Assembly: GCA_024280415.1 (NCBI GenBank)
Contig: JAJRQE010000222.1
Span: 1 to 49,515, forward strand
Source of the DNA: Spirochaetota bacterium
GTDB lineage: Bacteria > Spirochaetota > Spirochaetia > B11-G9
DNA length: 49,515 nucleotides
Direction of reading: 5' to 3'
The notes under the pieces were generated by a model that saw only the letters and a program-made list of their open reading frames with translations, was not told the DNA's origin and ran no database searches. The translations under genes and the position numbers were made by a program. Positions 16,301 through 24,814 of the stretch are shown here, piece after piece (the first letter of the stretch is position 1; the number at the start of each line of letters is the position of its first letter).

Positions 16301-17578
16301 ATGATAAAACGAATTAGTGTATTGCTTGTGGTGTTGCTTGTTTTTGGTACATTTACATTGAGTGCCGGTGGGAATAAGGAAGCAGCAGCAGATGGAAAGG
16401 TTCAGATTACCTTTACAAGCTGGCGAACAGAGGATATTGAGAGAATGAACAGAATAAATGCTGTTTTTATGGAAAAAAATCCTAATATCGAAGTACTGTT
16501 CCAGCCAATCAACGATAATGAGTATGATGCTCAGATGAGAGCCGGCCTTGAAACTGGAACAGGTGCAGATATTATCTTCTTAAGATCCTACGATACAGGC
16601 CGGATTGTATATGACGGCGGATCAATCTATGAACTGAACAAAGATTTACCGAATCTTGAAGGTTTTCCCTCTGCTGCAGTTAAGGCATGGTCTACAGAAG
16701 ACGGAAAAATTTATGCTGTTCCATCTGTCGGGGTAACTCACGGTGTTTACTATCATAAGGATATTTTTGACAAGTACGGTCTTAAAGAACCCGAAACCTG
16801 GGATGAGTTTATTGCTGTTGCTCAGACTCTAAAAGATAATGGTGAAGTTGTTTTTGCCCAGGGTGCTCTTGATGACTGGACTTCCTATGAAGTTGTATTC
16901 AGTGGCCTGGGTCCCAACTTTTACGGTGGAGAAGAATCAAGACAGAAACTTATTACAGGCGAAATGAAACTTACAGATAAACCTTTTCTGGATGCATTCA
17001 GGGCAGTTGATCAGCTTCAGCAGTTTTTCCCAAAGGGATATGAGGCTCTTGACTATGTAAGTATGCAGACAATGTTCGGTACCGGTCAGGCTGCAATGTT
17101 TATGGGCGGCTCCTGGGAACTAGGTATTCTTGAAGATCTTGGTTCAACAGATCTGGGCTGGTTTGCTCCTCCTGTAAAGGAAAAGGGAGATACTCTGCAG
17201 TACTGTTTCCATGTAGATGCTGGTATTGCTCTGAATAAGAATTCTGAACATCTTCCCGAAGCTCTTGAATATATTAAATGGGTAAGTTCTCCTGAATATG
17301 CTCAGCTGCTTATGAATGAACTTCCTGGGTTTTTCTCCTACACTCCTGGTGATTATCCGCTTACGAATGCCATTGCGAAAGAGATGATTGGTGCTGCCAG
17401 CGATGCGGTTCTTACTGTAAGAACTGTATGGGAAAAAATGTCTGCACAGTCTCCCAGTGGTAATGCCCTTATGGGTGAAGCTCTTCAAAAGATGTGGAAA
17501 GATGAGTTTACTCCCGAAGAAGCAGCCTCATTTGTACAGGATGGACTTGCTACCTGGTACAAACCTTTTATGAAATAG
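16301..17578 (+). CDS. Sugar ABC transporter substrate-binding protein
   Basis: 425-residue family-1 (MalE/UgpB-like) extracellular solute-binding protein. It has an N-terminal signal peptide (about residues 1-23, MIKRISVLLVVLLVFGTF) ending in LSAGGNKEA, with no lipobox cysteine, so it should be released into the periplasm rather than lipid-anchored. Family motifs include ITFTSWRTEDIERMN, GTGADIIFLRS, YAVPSVGVTHGVYYHKDIFDKYGL and QAAMFMGGSWELG. The start is ATG 16301, with GGAGG 5 bases upstream. Expression should be driven by the sigma-54 promoter. The ligand is a sugar or glycoside; it cannot be specified from sequence. Confidence 0.93.
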   Translation: MIKRISVLLVVLLVFGTFTLSAGGNKEAAADGKVQITFTSWRTEDIERMNRINAVFMEKNPNIEVLFQPINDNEYDAQMRAGLETGTGADIIFLRSYDTGRIVYDGGSIYELNKDLPNLEGFPSAAVKAWSTEDGKIYAVPSVGVTHGVYYHKDIFDKYGLKEPETWDEFIAVAQTLKDNGEVVFAQGALDDWTSYEVVFSGLGPNFYGGEESRQKLITGEMKLTDKPFLDAFRAVDQLQQFFPKGYEALDYVSMQTMFGTGQAAMFMGGSWELGILEDLGSTDLGWFAPPVKEKGDTLQYCFHVDAGIALNKNSEHLPEALEYIKWVSSPEYAQLLMNELPGFFSYTPGDYPLTNAIAKEMIGAASDAVLTVRTVWEKMSAQSPSGNALMGEALQKMWKDEFTPEEAASFVQDGLATWYKPFMK

Positions 17579-17595
17579 ATCACTTTTTTAGTGTA

Positions 17596-17635
17596 TAGAG
17601 CTTCTTGCAAAACTATTGCTTTTCAAGAAGCTCTA
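17596..17635 (+). other. 12-bp perfect stem-loop after the binding-protein gene
   Basis: TAGAGCTTCTTG (17596-17607) pairs perfectly with CAAGAAGCTCTA (17624-17635) around a 16-base loop. The following T run is short, so partial termination or 3'-end protection is more likely than full termination. It is the first of two hairpins between the binding-protein and permease genes. Confidence 0.7.
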
Positions 17636-17649
17636 CAGTTTTAAAATTT

Positions 17650-17677
17650 CTGCCTGGAATCTTTCTGTTCCAGGCAG
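17650..17677 (+). other. Second perfect stem-loop before the permease genes
   Basis: CTGCCTGGAA (17650-17659) pairs perfectly with TTCCAGGCAG (17668-17677) around an 8-base loop, 14 bases after the first hairpin. It ends 26 bases before the permease ATG. Together they resemble the stabilising intercistronic hairpins that keep binding protein in excess of permeases in maltose-type operons. Confidence 0.7.
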
Positions 17678-17703
17678 CTTTGTAGATATAAACAGGAGTT
17701 GTC

Positions 17704-18627
17704 ATGACTGGAAACAAGGCCGGAAAAGTGAAACCCTTTATGGTTTTCTTTCTTTTACCGTCAATTTTGATATATACAGGGTTTTTACTATTGCCCATTC
17801 TGGATTCCATGCGTCTTAGTTTTTATTCAGGAAGTGGTCTTATTCCGGATAAATTTGTAGGTTTTGATAATTATGTAAAACTGTTTACCAGGTTTCCATT
17901 TAAAAATAGAATGCTGAATGCCTTTTCGAATAATATAAAATTCTTTTTTATTGTAACTTTAATCCAGAATATTTTTGGGTTTTTTATTGCATTTTTTGTT
18001 ACAAGAAAGATTATTGGAAAGGGCTTTTTTAGAAAGATCAGCTTCCTCCCTACAACCTTGTCCGTTTTAGTTGTTGGTTTTCTTTTTAAGCTTATACTTA
18101 ATCCTGTATGGGGTATTTTTGATAAGATGCTTGCTGCAGTCGGTCTTGATGAATTAATTCGTCCATGGCTGGGTGATCCATTAACAGCTCTGCCTGTTCT
18201 TGCCATAGTTGTCAGCTGGCAATTTATGGGAGAGTCTGTCCTATTCTATACTGCAGGTATCGACGCCATTCCGGAAGAAGTCACGGAAGCTGCACTTATA
18301 GATGGAGCGACTCCTCTTCAGGAATTGTGGTATATAATACTTCCTTCGATTCTGCCTATAATAGGTATTGTTACAATCCTGATCTTTATTGGAGATTTTA
18401 CCCAGTTTGATATTGTCTATGCAATGTCCACAACTATGGCAAATCCAGCTTACGGTACAGATCTGTTCGGATCCCTCTTCTACAGGACAGCTTTTTCGAC
18501 TCCGGTACGGGGCGGCTGGGGCATGGGTATGGGAGCCGCAGTATCTACTGTAATGTTTGTTATTGTATTTACGGGTGTCATGGTCTGGCTTTACTTCTTT
18601 AAGCTTAAGGAGAAGAAAAATGACTAA
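17704..18627 (+). CDS. Sugar ABC transporter permease (MalF-like)
   Basis: 307-residue inner-membrane permease of the binding-protein-dependent sugar transporter family. It has about six hydrophobic segments (the first at about residues 12-32) and the EAA-type cytoplasmic loop AIPEEVTEAALIDGATPLQEL near residue 190, which contacts the ATPase. AGGAG precedes the ATG. Its 3' end overlaps the next permease by 8 bases. No ATP-binding subunit is encoded nearby, so a shared MsmX/UgpC-type ATPase elsewhere probably energises it. Confidence 0.93.
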   Translation: MTGNKAGKVKPFMVFFLLPSILIYTGFLLLPILDSMRLSFYSGSGLIPDKFVGFDNYVKLFTRFPFKNRMLNAFSNNIKFFFIVTLIQNIFGFFIAFFVTRKIIGKGFFRKISFLPTTLSVLVVGFLFKLILNPVWGIFDKMLAAVGLDELIRPWLGDPLTALPVLAIVVSWQFMGESVLFYTAGIDAIPEEVTEAALIDGATPLQELWYIILPSILPIIGIVTILIFIGDFTQFDIVYAMSTTMANPAYGTDLFGSLFYRTAFSTPVRGGWGMGMGAAVSTVMFVIVFTGVMVWLYFFKLKEKKND

Positions 18628-19459
18628 ACATATTTTTAAACGCCGATTTACCAATACAATTCTCTTTGCTTTTCTCTCTCTGTATGCTGTATCTATTCTT
18701 TATCCGATAATATTGATGTTTCTAACATCTTTTAAAACAACCAGAGAGATTTTTACAAACCCCTTTGGTCTTCCTGCTTCCTTTGAGTTTACGAGTTATA
18801 TAAAACTCCTGACTGTTTCCAACTATCTTACATACTTTAGAAACAGTATTTTTGTAACAATAATTTCTCTGGGAACCATAATTGTAATTACTTCAACCGC
18901 ATCTTTTGTCCTTGCCAAGTATAATTTTAAGTGGAAGAATTTCCTGTATCTGTTCTTTGTTGCAGGGATGATAATCCCCATAAGACTGGGGACTATAAGT
19001 ATTCTTAAACTGATGATCGGGATGCATGCAAATGATACCTTGTTTTCTGTAATTATAGTAGGGATTGCTGTTGGTATCCCTTTTGGAATTTTTATACTTA
19101 CAGATTTTATAAAGATGATTCCTGAAGAGCTGAGTGCTGCGGCCAGAATAGACGGATGCAGCGAGCCTGCTATCTTCAGGATTGTAGTTATACCTCTTCT
19201 GAGACCTGCTCTGGCGGCTGTGGCAATAATTAATTATATTCCAATATGGAACGACTTTTGGTTTCCCCTGGTTTTTCTTAAATCAGACAGTGTAAAAACA
19301 GTACCTTTGGCTACGGCTCTTCTGTTCGGGCAGTATCAGACAAACTATGCCCTTGTTTTTGCTGTCCTTTCTATGGCATCAATTCCTGTAATGCTTTTTT
19401 ATATTATTTTTTCCAAGTATTTTGTACAGGGTCTCTCTTCAGGAGCATTAAAGGGATAA
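18620..19459 (+). CDS. Sugar ABC transporter permease (MalG-like)
   Basis: 279-residue second permease, with six predicted membrane segments and the EAA loop MIPEELSAAARIDGCSEPAIF. The start MTKHIFKRRF at 18620 follows AAGGAG by 7 bases and overlaps the preceding gene by 8. A longer in-frame extension to 18557 lacks a ribosome site. The extracytoplasmic NPFGLPASFEFTSYIKLL region is typical of MalG-family proteins. It partners with the MalF-like subunit as a heterodimer. Confidence 0.92.
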   Translation: MTKHIFKRRFTNTILFAFLSLYAVSILYPIILMFLTSFKTTREIFTNPFGLPASFEFTSYIKLLTVSNYLTYFRNSIFVTIISLGTIIVITSTASFVLAKYNFKWKNFLYLFFVAGMIIPIRLGTISILKLMIGMHANDTLFSVIIVGIAVGIPFGIFILTDFIKMIPEELSAAARIDGCSEPAIFRIVVIPLLRPALAAVAIINYIPIWNDFWFPLVFLKSDSVKTVPLATALLFGQYQTNYALVFAVLSMASIPVMLFYIIFSKYFVQGLSSGALKG

Positions 19460-19463
19460 TAAA

Positions 19464-20495
19464 ATGACTTTTCCCAAAATTAATAGAGAACCTGATTTTA
19501 ACCGTTTATTAAAGGTATTAAAGAGGGAACTGACTGATGTTCCTGTTCTCTTCGAATATTTTATGAATAGTACGGTATATAACATACTTACTGTAGATGA
19601 AGAGCTTCCCTCAGAAGAGATTCTTAGGGATCGTGTGAAAACTACATTGGCCTTTAAAAATGCCGGATATGATTATGCTGTCTTTGAACCTCCTGCTGAA
19701 TTTGCTTTCTATTTCAGAGAGGAAAAAGATAGTGCATCGGTTTCACTTAACGACGGAGCTGGTATAATATCACGGGAAACTTTTAATCGGTATTCCTGGC
19801 CGGATCCAAAAAAGATAGATTTGTCTATTCTGGATAGAATGAAGCCTTTCATTCCTGAAGGGATGAAGCTTGTTGCATCCGCTCCTGATGGTGTGGAAGA
19901 AACTGTTATTGAACTTGTAGGATATGAGAATCTTTGTTATATGATTGTTGATGAACCGGATCTGGTTGGAAATATATTTGATGCAGTAGGTCAGAGATTA
20001 CTGGACTATTATACCAGAATTGCAGAATACGACATTGTTGGCGCATGTATAAACAATGATGACTGGGGATTTAATACCCAAACCCTTATTTCTCATGACG
20101 ATATGGAAAGATGGCTTTTCCCATGGCATAAAAAGATAAATGATATAATACATGCTGCGGGTAAACCTGTAATACTTCATTCCTGCGGAAATATTTACCC
20201 TCTGATGGATCGTGTTATAGATTACCTTAATGTTGATGGTAAGCATTCATTTGAGGATTCAATTATGCCTGTGGAAGATGCATGGGATAAATACCATGAC
20301 AGGATTTCGATATTAGGTGGTATTGATGTGGATTTTGTCATTCGAAATACACCGGAAGATGTTTATAACAGAAGTAAGGCAATGCTGGAAAGAACAAGTC
20401 TGGGGGGAGGTTATGCTCTAGGAACGGGGAATTCTGTTCCGGAATATGTACCGCCTGAGAATTACTTCGCCATGATCAGGGCTGCTTTTGAATAG
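19464..20495 (+). CDS. Uroporphyrinogen decarboxylase (URO-D) family protein
   Basis: 343-residue TIM-barrel protein of the URO-D/corrinoid methyltransferase superfamily. Visible are a central GACINNDDWGFNTQTLIS, VILHSCGNIYPLMDRVID (the His-x-Cys zinc-site region of MtaA/MtbA-type enzymes), KHSFEDSIMPVEDAW, and a C-terminal GGGYALGTGNSVPEYVPPEN. It is not a typical HemE. It starts 4 bases after the permease stop, so it is the last gene of the sugar operon. A methyl transfer or demethylation of the imported compound is conceivable, but no function is established from sequence. Its stop lies 8 bases before the left island repeat. Confidence 0.8.
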   Translation: MTFPKINREPDFNRLLKVLKRELTDVPVLFEYFMNSTVYNILTVDEELPSEEILRDRVKTTLAFKNAGYDYAVFEPPAEFAFYFREEKDSASVSLNDGAGIISRETFNRYSWPDPKKIDLSILDRMKPFIPEGMKLVASAPDGVEETVIELVGYENLCYMIVDEPDLVGNIFDAVGQRLLDYYTRIAEYDIVGACINNDDWGFNTQTLISHDDMERWLFPWHKKINDIIHAAGKPVILHSCGNIYPLMDRVIDYLNVDGKHSFEDSIMPVEDAWDKYHDRISILGGIDVDFVIRNTPEDVYNRSKAMLERTSLGGGYALGTGNSVPEYVPPENYFAMIRAAFE

Positions 20496-20503
20496 TTTGT
20501 TTC

Positions 20504-20561
20504 AGATTTTAAGAAAAAATCTTGCAATTTCAAAATATATTGATAGTCCTGCAACATCGAT
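20504..20561. repeat. Left 58-bp direct repeat (orphan mgtE 3' end; att-like)
   Basis: Identical at all 58 positions to 29431-29488. Read on the minus strand, it encodes the last residues of MgtE (DVAGLSIYFEIARFFLKI) and then a TGA stop formed with the outside bases. The outer edge contains AGATTTT-aagaa-AAAATCT, a short inverted repeat that could be a recombinase core or a weak terminator. Similarity stops abruptly at both ends. Confidence 0.9.
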
Positions 20562-20656
20562 ATGGATAGTATTATATTGTAAGGCTGTAATAAACCCGAT
20601 ATAAATGAGGGAAAAATAAAAAATTCCGATAATTACAAGAAATAAAAAAAAATTAC

Positions 20657-20684
20657 TTGATTTTAATATTAAGTTCATTACAAT
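20657..20684 (+). promoter_or_regulatory. Promoter of the X1-X2 genes
   Basis: -35 TTGATT (20657-20662), 16-base spacer, -10 TACAAT (20679-20684). The predicted start is near 20691, followed by AGGAGG before the ATG at 20715. It lies wholly inside the island. Confidence 0.5.
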
Positions 20685-20714
20685 AGGTATATAAGGAAAT
20701 TCAGGAGGATTTGC

Positions 20715-21413
20715 ATGGATAAGCAACAAGAACAAATTATCGACGATGCCTGGAGCAGAGAATCGATAATGGAGGTGGAAATCTCTATCATTGAGAGGAT
20801 GATTGGCTGTCGTACAGTCGAAGCAGTTGAAGCTTCAATTAGCTACGCACAATTCCTCAGATTGTCCGGTTTAACTAATGATAATTATCCGCTATTTTTA
20901 AGATTACTTGAAGTTGAGAACCATTGGGTTATTGATTCTTTGGTAGGTATCAAAGATCCATTTCTTTATCTAAGTTCAATTCATCCAAATAATTATATTA
21001 TTCTAAGCAGTTATAGACTTCTTACAGCTTGGCATCCAGGTGGTATTTACCCAAAAACTCTGGCAATTATTTTAGGTGTATTACAAGCTTCTTTCAGTTC
21101 ACCAAAAGATGGTTTCAAAATTTACAATGTTAGTATTAACGATGTTAATAATCTTGGAAAACATCTAAATAAGGAATTGGGTCAGGATGATCCCAATAAT
21201 CGTTGTATTTTAGATATTCTGGATAGGCTGGGTTCATTAGCTGGTACTTCAAGTGATTCAAATATTGAACAGATGGCAAGACAGTCTAACAGTATAAGAA
21301 CGTTTTTCTTTGATAAGAGAAAAAAAATGGAGGATATCATACCTCAGGTACTGCTTGTTAAATCTGATTATATTGCAAAAGAGATAGCCCCAGACAAAGT
21401 TTACGTAGATTAA
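20715..21413 (+). CDS. Island family X protein, copy 1 (X1)
   Basis: 232-residue, mostly helical, soluble-looking protein; I do not recognise the family. It shares a common plan with three other genes in the island: a variable N-terminus of about 40 residues, a core with SYAQFLR and DNYPLFLRLLEVENHW, then a HPGGIYPKTL/IILG block, DVNNLGKHLN, ILDILDRLGSL, and NSIRTFFFDKRKKMEDIIPQVLL near the end. It has no signal peptide, membrane segment or catalytic motif that I can identify. AGGAGG precedes the ATG. It heads a run with X2 (21-bp gap). Confidence 0.8.
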   Translation: MDKQQEQIIDDAWSRESIMEVEISIIERMIGCRTVEAVEASISYAQFLRLSGLTNDNYPLFLRLLEVENHWVIDSLVGIKDPFLYLSSIHPNNYIILSSYRLLTAWHPGGIYPKTLAIILGVLQASFSSPKDGFKIYNVSINDVNNLGKHLNKELGQDDPNNRCILDILDRLGSLAGTSSDSNIEQMARQSNSIRTFFFDKRKKMEDIIPQVLLVKSDYIAKEIAPDKVYVD

Positions 21414-21434
21414 GCAGATTGAGGAGTTAGAAAA

Positions 21435-22208
21435 ATGAAAGAACTTTTTGAAAAAAAACAGAGTTGGTCTCAGGAAGATATAGCCATTATTGAATATGGT
21501 TTATTAAAAGGATTAATGGGAGTTAGAACTACTGAAGCTGTAGAATCAGCTGTAACATATGGAAAATATCTAAATAGTCTGGGAATTACTAATAGTAACT
21601 ATCCTATATTTTTAAAAGTATTGGGTGTAAGGAATCATCATGTAATTGATGGACTTCTAGGAACAAGAGATCCCTTTCTTTTTATGAGTTCCATTCAGCC
21701 TAATTATTTTATAGTAGCTACATGTTTTAGCTTTTTGGCTAAGTATCATCCGGCAGAGATTTATTCAAAAACATTAGGAATAATTCTTGGTGTTTTTCAA
21801 GCTGCATTTAATACCCCCCTGGATGGTTATAAGCTTTATCCGCCAACAATTGCAGATGTAAATAGTCTTGGTAAGCACCTTATTGAAGAAAAAGGTCAGG
21901 ATGATCTTTTAAATAGAAGTATTCTCGATGTTTTGGATAAACTAAGTGAGCTGGAAGGTCAGCACATAGATGAAGATATGGAAGATCTTGCTGTACATGC
22001 ACATAATATAAGGAACAATTTCTTCGATTCAACAAAAAGACTTGTAGATGTAATTCCAAATGTTATTCTGAAATCAGAACCAAATTTAGATCCGGAAATT
22101 GATCCAAGAGAATTAAAAACACTTAGTGAAGCTGAAACATCAGGGACAAAATCTAAACCTAAGACACCTCCTAAGGGTAAGGCTTCAGAATCTGAAGAAA
22201 CAGAGTAA
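21435..22208 (+). CDS. Island family X protein, copy 2 (X2)
   Basis: 257 residues, the longest of the four paralogues. The core aligns with X1 (SNYPIFLKVLGVRNHHVID, HPAEIYSKTLGIILGVFQAAF, DVNSLGKHLIEEKGQDD, HNIRNNFFDSTKRLVDVIPNV). It adds a Lys/Pro/Ser/Glu-rich C-terminal tail of about 30 residues that is probably disordered. GAGGAG lies 8 bases upstream. A strong stem-loop (22223-22260) follows the stop, so transcription from X1-X2 may end here. Function unknown. Confidence 0.8.
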   Translation: MKELFEKKQSWSQEDIAIIEYGLLKGLMGVRTTEAVESAVTYGKYLNSLGITNSNYPIFLKVLGVRNHHVIDGLLGTRDPFLFMSSIQPNYFIVATCFSFLAKYHPAEIYSKTLGIILGVFQAAFNTPLDGYKLYPPTIADVNSLGKHLIEEKGQDDLLNRSILDVLDKLSELEGQHIDEDMEDLAVHAHNIRNNFFDSTKRLVDVIPNVILKSEPNLDPEIDPRELKTLSEAETSGTKSKPKTPPKGKASESEETE

Positions 22209-22222
22209 AAAAACTTTCTGAT

Positions 22223-22260
22223 AAATAACGTACCTGTCTTATACTGACGGTACGTTATTT
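22223..22260 (+). terminator. Stem-loop terminator between X2 and X3
   Basis: AAATAACGTACC (22223-22234) and GGTACGTTATTT (22249-22260) are perfectly complementary, and the T-rich sequence TTTTTAC ends the right arm. An inner GTC/GAC pair extends the stem after a bulge. It suggests X3 is separately or only partly transcribed from X1-X2. Confidence 0.7.
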
Positions 22261-22285
22261 TTACTACTGATCAAGGAGATTTATC

Positions 22286-22969
22286 ATGCAGAGATGGGAA
22301 GAGAGGGGTTGGAGGGAAGAGGATCTTGATAAGCTCGAACTTGCTTTTCTAAAAGATATTTTTAAAATAGAACAAGGTGAAGGTGTTAGTGCTACAATAA
22401 GCTATGCTAAGTTTTTAAACTTTATAGGTGCAAATTCTGATAATTACCCCATCTTTTTAAAGATAATAAGTATGAGAAACCATTGGGTCGTTGATGCTCT
22501 TATAGGTGATAATGATCCCGCTACTTTTTTTAGTCATGTTCAAATGAATTATTTTATTATAAAAGAATGCTTTGAAGCTTTTAAAGTTGCACCCAGGGGA
22601 GGAATTTATCCCAAAAGTCTTGAAGTGTTTTTAGGGATGCTTGAGGTTACATACAGGAATCAACTAGAAGGTTATAGAGTGTATCCATTAACTATTACAG
22701 ATGTAAACAATTTGGGAAAACATCTCAATGAGGAAAAAGATCAAAAAGATTCATTAAATATGATTATACTTACAATTCTGGATAAAATTGCTTCTTTAAT
22801 TGATCCTGGAAGAGAAGAGGAAGATAAGGATATTATTGCTGTTGCTACCCAGGCTAATAATATTAGAGGGAAATTTCTTGACTTTACAAAAAGTCTTAGA
22901 GAAGCTATTCCTGATTTACTTCTTGAAACTTCAGATTATGCCACAAATGAAATTAAACCTGCATCATAA
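22286..22969 (+). CDS. Island family X protein, copy 3 (X3)
   Basis: 227-residue paralogue with the same core as X1 and X2 (SYAKFLNFIGANSDNYPIFL, GGIYPKSLEVFLGMLEVTY, TDVNNLGKHLNEEKDQKD, NNIRGKFLDFTKSLREAIP). It diverges most in the GDNDP-to-HPG section, where VAPRGGIYPK replaces the usual WHPGxIY. AAGGAG lies 7 bases before the ATG. It is the last plus-strand gene of this half of the island and converges on the pseudokinase gene. No known function. Confidence 0.8.
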   Translation: MQRWEERGWREEDLDKLELAFLKDIFKIEQGEGVSATISYAKFLNFIGANSDNYPIFLKIISMRNHWVVDALIGDNDPATFFSHVQMNYFIIKECFEAFKVAPRGGIYPKSLEVFLGMLEVTYRNQLEGYRVYPLTITDVNNLGKHLNEEKDQKDSLNMIILTILDKIASLIDPGREEEDKDIIAVATQANNIRGKFLDFTKSLREAIPDLLLETSDYATNEIKPAS

Positions 22970-22984
22970 TAATATATAGGAAAT

Positions 22985-23060
22985 ATAAATAAACCTGTTT
23001 TTTTTATTGGAGCTAAAGTCACCAACTTTGGAGGTGGCTTTAGATTGCGGGTTTATTTAT
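22985..23060. terminator. Nested stem-loops between converging X3 and pseudokinase genes
   Basis: The outer arms ATAAATAAACC (22985-22995) and GGTTTATTTAT (23050-23060) match perfectly. The inner arms CTAAAGTCACC (23013-23023) and GGTGGCTTTAG (23033-23043) pair over 11 bp with one G-U. The outer right arm contains the pseudokinase stop codon. It is likely a terminator, with a weak U tract on the X3 side. Confidence 0.6.
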
Positions 23061-24807
23061 TTAACAATCCATACAATTTAGATTTTAAATATAATACTAT
23101 TTTTTTAAATAAGGATATATTCTTTAGTGTTCTTTCTGTTTTATTTTCTAAATCGATACTATTGGGATCAGAAGCAGTATTTAGAGATTTAATTAATTCA
23201 TTATTAATTTCTTTGCTTTTTTTTGGCATAATAGAGTCAATTTTTGCAAGTTTAATAAGTATATCTGTAGAATCTGTTTTTGTGTAATGGTCATCCAGTT
23301 GCTTTAATTTATTATCCAAAATATTCTCGAGTTCTTTAGTAAAATATTTATCAGGTAGATCGTGTTCTTTATTATTGAATTTAGTTATTATTTCATAATT
23401 TTTGTAATATTCTCTATTTTGTAAATAGTTCTTAAAGATTGTAAGAGTCTTTTGTAAAGTACTATCTGTACTAATTATTTCAATATTACTAATATTTTTG
23501 TCATAGTCCGGAAAAGTGACATTTTTTTCTTGATTTTCAGAAGCAATAGAATTATTAATATTAGAGATTGTTGATTCTATTGGTTTATTCTCATTAGCTA
23601 ATTTCCTGTAATGGTTTTCTATTTCAATTAGTATTTGTGCAGTTTTTCTATTATTCGTTAAAGATCTGTCCTGGAAACTTAATATCTTACTTTCTTCAGA
23701 ATTATTTACAATTTCATCCACTGTATCTGTTTTATTTACAGTTTGAGGTAGATAAAACTCATTATTCAAATCTGAAATATGTTTGCTTGTGTCTTTTCTT
23801 TTTCTCCTTCTGGAAAAAAATGATATTATGGAAGGAAGTGTATGCAGTAAGCGGAAATGTATTTTAGATCCAATATTATTTTTTTGTATAATTGATTCTT
23901 TTTTGTCTACTTCGGGTAGAATTATTGGTTCAAGCACAGCTTCTTCCTTCCAGTTATTATATTCAGGTATATCAAAGCTAGCCTGATCTGTGTAGGTGGA
24001 GTTAAAATTCTTATCAAATACATTTTTAGGTTTATTATTTCCGATAAAAAATAATTCAAATAATGCTGTAACATCATCTATTGTTTTAAACGATTCGGGA
24101 TTATCAATTAACATGTTTATATTTTTCGTAATAATATTTTTATCACTCACATTATTAAAATTACATAATGAGGAAATTTTAATTAAAATCTTTCCAAAGG
24201 CGTAAATATCGTCAGATAAATTCTTTACGAGATTAGTTTCAAAAGATATATTATTGCTTTTGGAATAAAAATTCCTATAATTTATAATTTCATTTTCAGA
24301 TAAAAGTGAATTCACTATAGAATTTATACCTATGTTACAAAGCTTAACATTGGTATCTTCCTTCCATTGTAACGGAATAAGTATCTCTTCGGGAGTAAGA
24401 AAAAGATGGCTGTGACCTGCATTCTCCAGAGCATTTAATCCATTCAGGGTATCTTCTATTATCTGAATTAATATATTAAATGGAATTAAACGTTTTTCTT
24501 CAAGCCATAAAGATAAGGGGAAATGATCTGATTCATAGTAGCTTTGATATAGGATATTCTCATGGAAATTCGTTTCAAAGGGGATATAAAGATAGGGTGA
24601 GTTCATACGATATAAATCAATTGAAAGCATTTCATAATTTTTTAACTGAATATCTGTTAATGAATTAATATCTCCCTTAAAAAAGGCGAGATGGAAAATA
24701 CTTGCACTATATACAGCCTTTGCATTCATAAATATAAAAAAAGTATTTTCGAAAATCTTTTTATCTATAATATAGCAATTATTAACTGAAGCACTATTAA
24801 AATTCAT
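23053..24807 (-). CDS. Protein-kinase-like pseudokinase of the island
   Basis: 584 residues from the ATG at 24807, which lies 7 bases after the upstream kinase gene stop; a longer in-frame reading overlaps that gene. Residues about 1-245 follow the eukaryote-like kinase C-lobe. HLFLTPEEILI (134-144) occupies the HRDxKPxNIL position, VKLCNIGI (154-161) the DFG strand, and SDDIYAFGKILIKI (198-211) the helix-F signature. The catalytic Asp is Phe136, the Asn of the loop is Glu141, and the DFG Asp is Asn158, so phosphotransfer is not expected. The remaining 340 residues are Asn/Lys/Ile-rich, with a basic RRRKRKD patch and a helical C-terminus. It probably binds a partner or acts as a scaffold. Confidence 0.7.
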   Translation of the reverse strand: MNFNSASVNNCYIIDKKIFENTFFIFMNAKAVYSASIFHLAFFKGDINSLTDIQLKNYEMLSIDLYRMNSPYLYIPFETNFHENILYQSYYESDHFPLSLWLEEKRLIPFNILIQIIEDTLNGLNALENAGHSHLFLTPEEILIPLQWKEDTNVKLCNIGINSIVNSLLSENEIINYRNFYSKSNNISFETNLVKNLSDDIYAFGKILIKISSLCNFNNVSDKNIITKNINMLIDNPESFKTIDDVTALFELFFIGNNKPKNVFDKNFNSTYTDQASFDIPEYNNWKEEAVLEPIILPEVDKKESIIQKNNIGSKIHFRLLHTLPSIISFFSRRRKRKDTSKHISDLNNEFYLPQTVNKTDTVDEIVNNSEESKILSFQDRSLTNNRKTAQILIEIENHYRKLANENKPIESTISNINNSIASENQEKNVTFPDYDKNISNIEIISTDSTLQKTLTIFKNYLQNREYYKNYEIITKFNNKEHDLPDKYFTKELENILDNKLKQLDDHYTKTDSTDILIKLAKIDSIMPKKSKEINNELIKSLNTASDPNSIDLENKTERTLKNISLFKKIVLYLKSKLYGLLNK

Positions 24808-24814
24808 GTTAATC

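Noticed and set aside
20502-20735. Minus-strand 77-codon frame ending in the MgtE C-terminal residues
   Set aside because: It is a chimera of island DNA and the orphan mgtE repeat. It has no ribosome site or homologous N-terminus, and it crosses the X1 promoter.
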